Assembly (NCBI GenBank): GCA_025451075.1
Contig: JANWLA010000015.1
Span: 1-55,899, forward strand
Source of the DNA: Nitrosotalea sp.
GTDB taxonomy: Archaea > Thermoproteota > Nitrososphaeria > Nitrososphaerales > Nitrosopumilaceae
DNA: 55,899 nucleotides
Direction: 5' to 3'
The notes beneath the pieces are model-generated. The model made no database searches. It was not told the origin of the DNA and was given only the letters and a program-made list of their open reading frames with translations. Positions within the stretch are counted from its first letter, which is position 1. Each line of letters opens with the position of its first letter. The position numbers were made by a program, and so were the translations under genes. Of this stretch, positions 53,077 through 55,899 are shown piece after piece.

Positions 53077-53385
53077 ATGACCCAGACAGCCCGAATTAAA
53101 TTAACAAGCACAAGTCTATTGAGACTGGATGGGGTCTGCACGGAAATCAAGGGCATCGGCGAAAAGACAGGTGTCAAAGTAAAAGGTCCAACACCATTAC
53201 CAGTAAAAACACTAAACGTTGTTACAAGAAAATCACCATGCGGTCAAGGTACAAACACATATGAAAAATGGGAAATGAGAATCCACAGACGAGTAATTGA
53301 TCTTGGTGCAGATGACAGGGCAATACGACAACTCATGAGAATTAAAATTCCAAACGATGTTTACATTGAACTTACTTTGAAATAG
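53077..53385 (+). CDS. rps10: Small ribosomal subunit protein S10 (uS10)
   Basis: TARIKLTSTSLLRLDGVCTE, GPTPLPVKTLNVVTRKSPCG and MRIHRRVIDLGAD are conserved S10 blocks. The length (102) is right for archaea. It lies between EF-1alpha and Rpo12, a conserved archaeal order. Confidence 0.95.
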   Translation: MTQTARIKLTSTSLLRLDGVCTEIKGIGEKTGVKVKGPTPLPVKTLNVVTRKSPCGQGTNTYEKWEMRIHRRVIDLGADDRAIRQLMRIKIPNDVYIELTLK

Positions 53386-53397
53386 ATTTTGATAAAA

Positions 53398-53592
53398 ATG
53401 TCTGAACCAACACCCGAAATACAAGCAGAAGAGAAAGCAAACAGCTTTAGCGTTTTCTATTCATGCATGCGTTGTGGAACTCAAGTGTCACAGTCTGAAC
53501 TTACAAGACTGCCAGAAATAAAATGCATCTGCGGTTTTAGAGTATTTACTAAAGTTAGACCACCAGTAGTAAAAACAATCAAGGCTTTCTAG
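53398..53592 (+). CDS. rpo12: RNA polymerase subunit Rpo12 (RpoP)
   Basis: The zinc-ribbon pattern FYSCMRCGTQVSQSELTRLPE, CICGFRV and the ending KVRPPVVKTIKAF match Rpo12/RPB12-type subunits. The start is placed at ATG 53398; a TTG at 53389 would add three residues. The N-terminal SEPTPEIQAEEKANSF is a short acidic extension. It overlaps the end of the convergent C2H2 gene by 4 nt. Confidence 0.92.
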   Translation: MSEPTPEIQAEEKANSFSVFYSCMRCGTQVSQSELTRLPEIKCICGFRVFTKVRPPVVKTIKAF

Positions 53593-53789
53593 TAGTTTCT
53601 TTTTCCATTGTAGCTATGCATGCGTTGCATGTGAGTGCGCATCGCTTCCATGCTTGGAAACTCTTGGTTACACATTTTACAGTCATACGCCTTGTTGCTA
53701 TGGTATAACTGCTGGTGCTGCATCAGATATTCTTGCTGTCTGAATTTGACATCACAGATTTCACACTTGAATTTTTTAAAGATGTTCAT
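53589..53789 (-). CDS. Double C2H2 zinc-finger protein, 66 aa
   Basis: Two classic fingers: CEICDVKFRQQEYLMQHQQL-YH (C-x2-C-x12-H-x4-H) and CKMCNQEFPSMEAMRTHMQR-MH with the same spacing. Hydrophobic Phe and Leu/Met positions fit eukaryotic-type fingers. It may bind DNA or RNA. Its ATG directly follows the stop of the zinc-ribbon gene upstream, and both start with MNIF. Confidence 0.85.
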   Translation of the reverse strand: MNIFKKFKCEICDVKFRQQEYLMQHQQLYHSNKAYDCKMCNQEFPSMEAMRTHMQRMHSYNGKRNY

Positions 53790-54200
53790 CTATCCCAACT
53801 TTGCCTTGTGAGTATCCCAACATTCCTTGCATAGTTGTCCGTCAAGCACCCAGTGTTTCTTTGGGTTGTATCTTATCATGCCAAGTTTTTTTCCGCAGAC
53901 CTGACAGGTTGTCCTTTGGGCCTTGAACACCAGATCCTTTTTGTCAAAACATGATTTGCATAATAACCCAGTCATGTCCCACTGGTATCGAGGCTCCCAC
54001 AAATCTGGAACATCTTTTTCCATTCCGCATGTAATACATTTTTGTCTCAGGCTGTGTTCATAGAACTTTTTCATCTGGGATACATAGCAATCGCCGCAAA
54101 GCGGGCCTTCCACCTGCCATTCGCTCTTTGGTTTATGCTTGTGATTAGTCTCTTTTTTGCATATATTACACATGACATGTTTTTTGCCAAAGATGTTCAT
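53790..54200 (-). CDS. Triple zinc-knuckle repeat protein, 136 aa
   Basis: I place the start at Met9 of the longest frame (54200), giving MNIFGKKHVMCNICKKETNH. Three repeats follow, each a CxxC pair, a Trp-containing loop and a second CxxC: CNIC/CGDC, CITC/CKSC, CQVC/CKEC, with loops such as SEWQVEGPLCGDCY and QWDMTGLLCKSC. Each repeat should bind one zinc. It shares its N-terminal MNIF-K with the C2H2 protein right after it, so the two probably act together. No enzymatic motif. Confidence 0.75.
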   Translation of the reverse strand: MNIFGKKHVMCNICKKETNHKHKPKSEWQVEGPLCGDCYVSQMKKFYEHSLRQKCITCGMEKDVPDLWEPRYQWDMTGLLCKSCFDKKDLVFKAQRTTCQVCGKKLGMIRYNPKKHWVLDGQLCKECWDTHKAKLG

Positions 54201-54252
54201 GCTATAAAATAAAACGAAATCCATTAAATAGTTATCATAAAGGAAAAGAGTT

Positions 54253-54269
54253 GAGAACCCTCAGTTCTC
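54253..54269. terminator. Small hairpin
   Basis: GAGAAC (54253-54258) pairs with GTTCTC (54264-54269) around CCTCA, just after the 40-aa gene's stop on the minus strand. It may mark the end of that transcript; there is no long T-run. Confidence 0.35.
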
Positions 54270-54275
54270 CGGGGT

Positions 54276-54398
54276 TTATTGGCCTAGTGCTTCTTCGAGA
54301 AGCTGGCCTGTGTTTAGCATTCCCTTTTGCTTTGCAATCTGTTCAATTTTTGCATATTGTTCAGCTGTAAAACAAACTGGCATTGAACGGTCTTTCAT
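54276..54398 (-). CDS. Ribbon-helix-helix-like miniprotein, 40 aa
   Basis: MKDRSMPVCFTAEQYAKIEQ and a second helix (KGMLNTGQLLEEAL) fit the strand-helix-helix pattern of short archaeal RHH-like proteins. It is below usual length cut-offs. It lies between HMG-CoA synthase and the zinc-knuckle gene and could regulate either. Confidence 0.6.
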   Translation of the reverse strand: MKDRSMPVCFTAEQYAKIEQIAKQKGMLNTGQLLEEALGQ

Positions 54399-54472
54399 GA
54401 ATAACAAGAGCCCTGTATGATTTTATATCCTTTTTGTTGATTTGCTTTGATCGTCAAGATCGATTTTATTAT

Positions 54473-55867
54473 CTATTCCTTGAAGACATATTTGCGCTGG
54501 CCACGCAGTTCTGGGCTGCTTCCAACACCTACGAGTATGAACTCTTTTTTGCCCTCCAAAATATTCTGGGTGGGGCTGAGCTTGCTTTCGTGAATCTGCT
54601 CATATTCTTCAAGGGACACCTTTCTTCTATCGCCAATCTCTGCCTCCAAGTTCATGTTTTTTACAATCTCCTTGTATGTCGGCATGATTACGCCGCTGAA
54701 GACCATTGCACTGCTTCCACTTCCGTATGAGCCAAATCCAAATCTTTTTCCCTCAAGGTCAGTGCCTTTTTGGAATTCAAATTCCATGCAACTTCTAAAT
54801 CCCATGTAAAGTGATGCAGTGTAGAGATTTCCCACCATGCTTGATGCAATAAGGGAGCTTGCAAGTTTTGAATCATAAGCCTCTTGGAACTCATCAGTCA
54901 TGGTAAATCGTTTGGTAAACTCGTGGTCTTTTTGCATAAACTCTTCATCTGCAAGTATTGATTCTATGGTACCACGTGGATCTTTTGGAACGGGTTCTGA
55001 CATTCCCATTTTTTCAACAATTCCCTTCCAGCGAGGAAGGCTTCTCCACTCATGTCTGAGCAAATATGTCAGTGCTTTTTTGCCCATGTTGCTGTATGGA
55101 AGATGCATGTTGACAAAATCAATGTAATCAAGAATCGTTTCTCCCTCCTTTAGTTTTATTATTCCAGTGGCAAGTGCCTTGTCCTTGTATGCCATGAGCG
55201 CCTTTTTTACTTGTATCATGTAAAGCAAGTTCGAGTACTGTCCATTTACAATTGGGGTCTCTTTTCCAAATGGTCGGTAGAAATCATACTCATTTTTAAT
55301 TGAAGTTGATGTAACTTTGGGATCAAAAGTCATCAGTCTTGGGGCATCATTGAGAAGCATTGCAACGGCACCTGCGCCCTGGGTGTACTCTCCACTTGAG
55401 CCCAAGTCATATTTTGCAATATCAGATACTACAACTATGGCAGACTGGCCCTCTGCTTCCCCTGCCCTAATCCAATTAGCATTATCATACAAAGCGTAAG
55501 AACCGCTGACACATGCAAACTTGCACTCTATTCCACCACAGTGTCCAAAGGAATCATTTCCATAGACTTGTTCGAGCATACCTATGACATAGGAATTCAT
55601 TGCTTTTGATTCATCAAGCGATGATTCTGTTGCAACATATAGCCTGCCGACATCTTTTGGCTCAATCTTGTTTCTTTCCATTATTCTAAGACAGGCATTT
55701 GCAGCCATGCATGCAGGATCTTGATTAGTATCTACGATAGCCATTTTTGATACACCAAGTCCTCGCTGCAGCTTATCCGGGTCCATACCACGGGCTTTAG
55801 CAAAGTCTCTTGCGTCTACAAACAGTTTTGGAATGTAGATGGCAATGTCATCTATACCTGCGGCCAA
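54473..55867 (-). CDS. Hydroxymethylglutaryl-CoA synthase, archaeal type
   Basis: GIDDIAIYIPKLFVDARDFA is the archaeal HMG-CoA synthase start. Catalytic residues are E81 (ATESS), C119 (ECKFACVSG) and His in NMHLPYSNMG near residue 250. It condenses acetyl-CoA with acetoacetyl-CoA for the mevalonate route to archaeal lipids. The start is TTG at 55867; a TATA-like CTTATATC lies about 25 nt upstream at the window edge, supporting a leaderless start, but the frame is open to the edge so a longer start cannot be excluded. Confidence 0.92.
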   Translation of the reverse strand: MAAGIDDIAIYIPKLFVDARDFAKARGMDPDKLQRGLGVSKMAIVDTNQDPACMAANACLRIMERNKIEPKDVGRLYVATESSLDESKAMNSYVIGMLEQVYGNDSFGHCGGIECKFACVSGSYALYDNANWIRAGEAEGQSAIVVVSDIAKYDLGSSGEYTQGAGAVAMLLNDAPRLMTFDPKVTSTSIKNEYDFYRPFGKETPIVNGQYSNLLYMIQVKKALMAYKDKALATGIIKLKEGETILDYIDFVNMHLPYSNMGKKALTYLLRHEWRSLPRWKGIVEKMGMSEPVPKDPRGTIESILADEEFMQKDHEFTKRFTMTDEFQEAYDSKLASSLIASSMVGNLYTASLYMGFRSCMEFEFQKGTDLEGKRFGFGSYGSGSSAMVFSGVIMPTYKEIVKNMNLEAEIGDRRKVSLEEYEQIHESKLSPTQNILEGKKEFILVGVGSSPELRGQRKYVFKE

Positions 55868-55899
55868 TAGCTTCAGCTTTGCAATTGCAGATATAAGGA

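Noticed and set aside
1-55899. CRISPR array search, prompted by the CARF gene
   Set aside because: No run of direct repeats with even spacers was seen; the only dispersed repeats are kilobases apart.

Overview
The window reads as a chromosomal segment of an ammonia-oxidising thaumarchaeon (Nitrososphaerota). The base composition is AT-rich. The diagnostic genes are archaeal: EF-1alpha with the thaumarchaeal G1 motif GHIDNGKST, an EF-1alpha/S10/Rpo12 operon, archaeal ThrRS with its editing domain, family-B DNA polymerase with a PCNA-binding tail, a Hef-type helicase, archaeal HMG-CoA synthase, the bifunctional FBP aldolase/phosphatase, a 3-hydroxybutyryl-CoA dehydrogenase of the type used in the 3-hydroxypropionate/4-hydroxybutyrate cycle, PEFG-type secreted proteins and a cupredoxin. 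A secreted gamma carbonic anhydrase would fit a Nitrosotalea-like organism, but the genus cannot be proved from this window.

Region 1-16.2 kb is an accessory, defence-like island. It holds a DUF1156/COG1743-type DNA methyltransferase (cut by the window edge) coupled by an ATGA overlap to a UvrD helicase-RecB nuclease fusion. Next come an HNH-DGQHK fusion protein, a gamma-glutamylcyclotransferase-like protein and an orphan CARF-wHTH regulator. The CARF gene is divergent from a tightly packed operon of small genes (PIN-like, membrane, zinc-ribbon, PH-like, nuclease-like and M48 peptidase). The island ends with a two-gene operon of a nuclease-like DGQHR protein and a HEPN protein with an R-x4-H motif, which is the best candidate for an undescribed system. 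Region 16.2-19.1 kb has short genes, a wHTH-like protein and an autoinhibited Fic AMPylator preceded by a perfect 18-bp-arm palindrome.

Region 19.1-34.8 kb is an envelope, signalling and toxin-antitoxin region. It contains three tandem genes that all start MKTLH, a 1717-residue IPT/Ig-repeat surface protein, a wHTH-MNT/HEPN pair with a twin operator over its start codon, gamma carbonic anhydrase, a HAMP-class III cyclase, a VOC protein, a CheY-like receiver, a secreted Lon-type protease and a cupredoxin. Five copies of an approximately 80-nt intergenic repeat, all in the same orientation, occur only between 19.4 and 30.7 kb. They are the strongest unexplained nucleotide-level signal. A structured intergenic stretch at 33.2-33.4 kb could be an RNA.

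Region 34.8-55.9 kb is core genome: ThrRS, agmatinase/arginase family, PolB with a 327-residue intein at the YGD/TDS site and an upstream dCMP deaminase, Hef-like helicase, an Lrp-type RAM domain, 3-hydroxyacyl-CoA dehydrogenase, a LOG-like protein, FBP aldolase/phosphatase with an extraordinary 214-residue Gln/Pro/Gly tail, the EF-1alpha/S10/Rpo12 operon, small zinc-finger proteins and HMG-CoA synthase. Many genes appear leaderless, with a TATA-like box about 25 nt before the start, and several use TTG. No rRNA, tRNA, CRISPR array or transposase was found.
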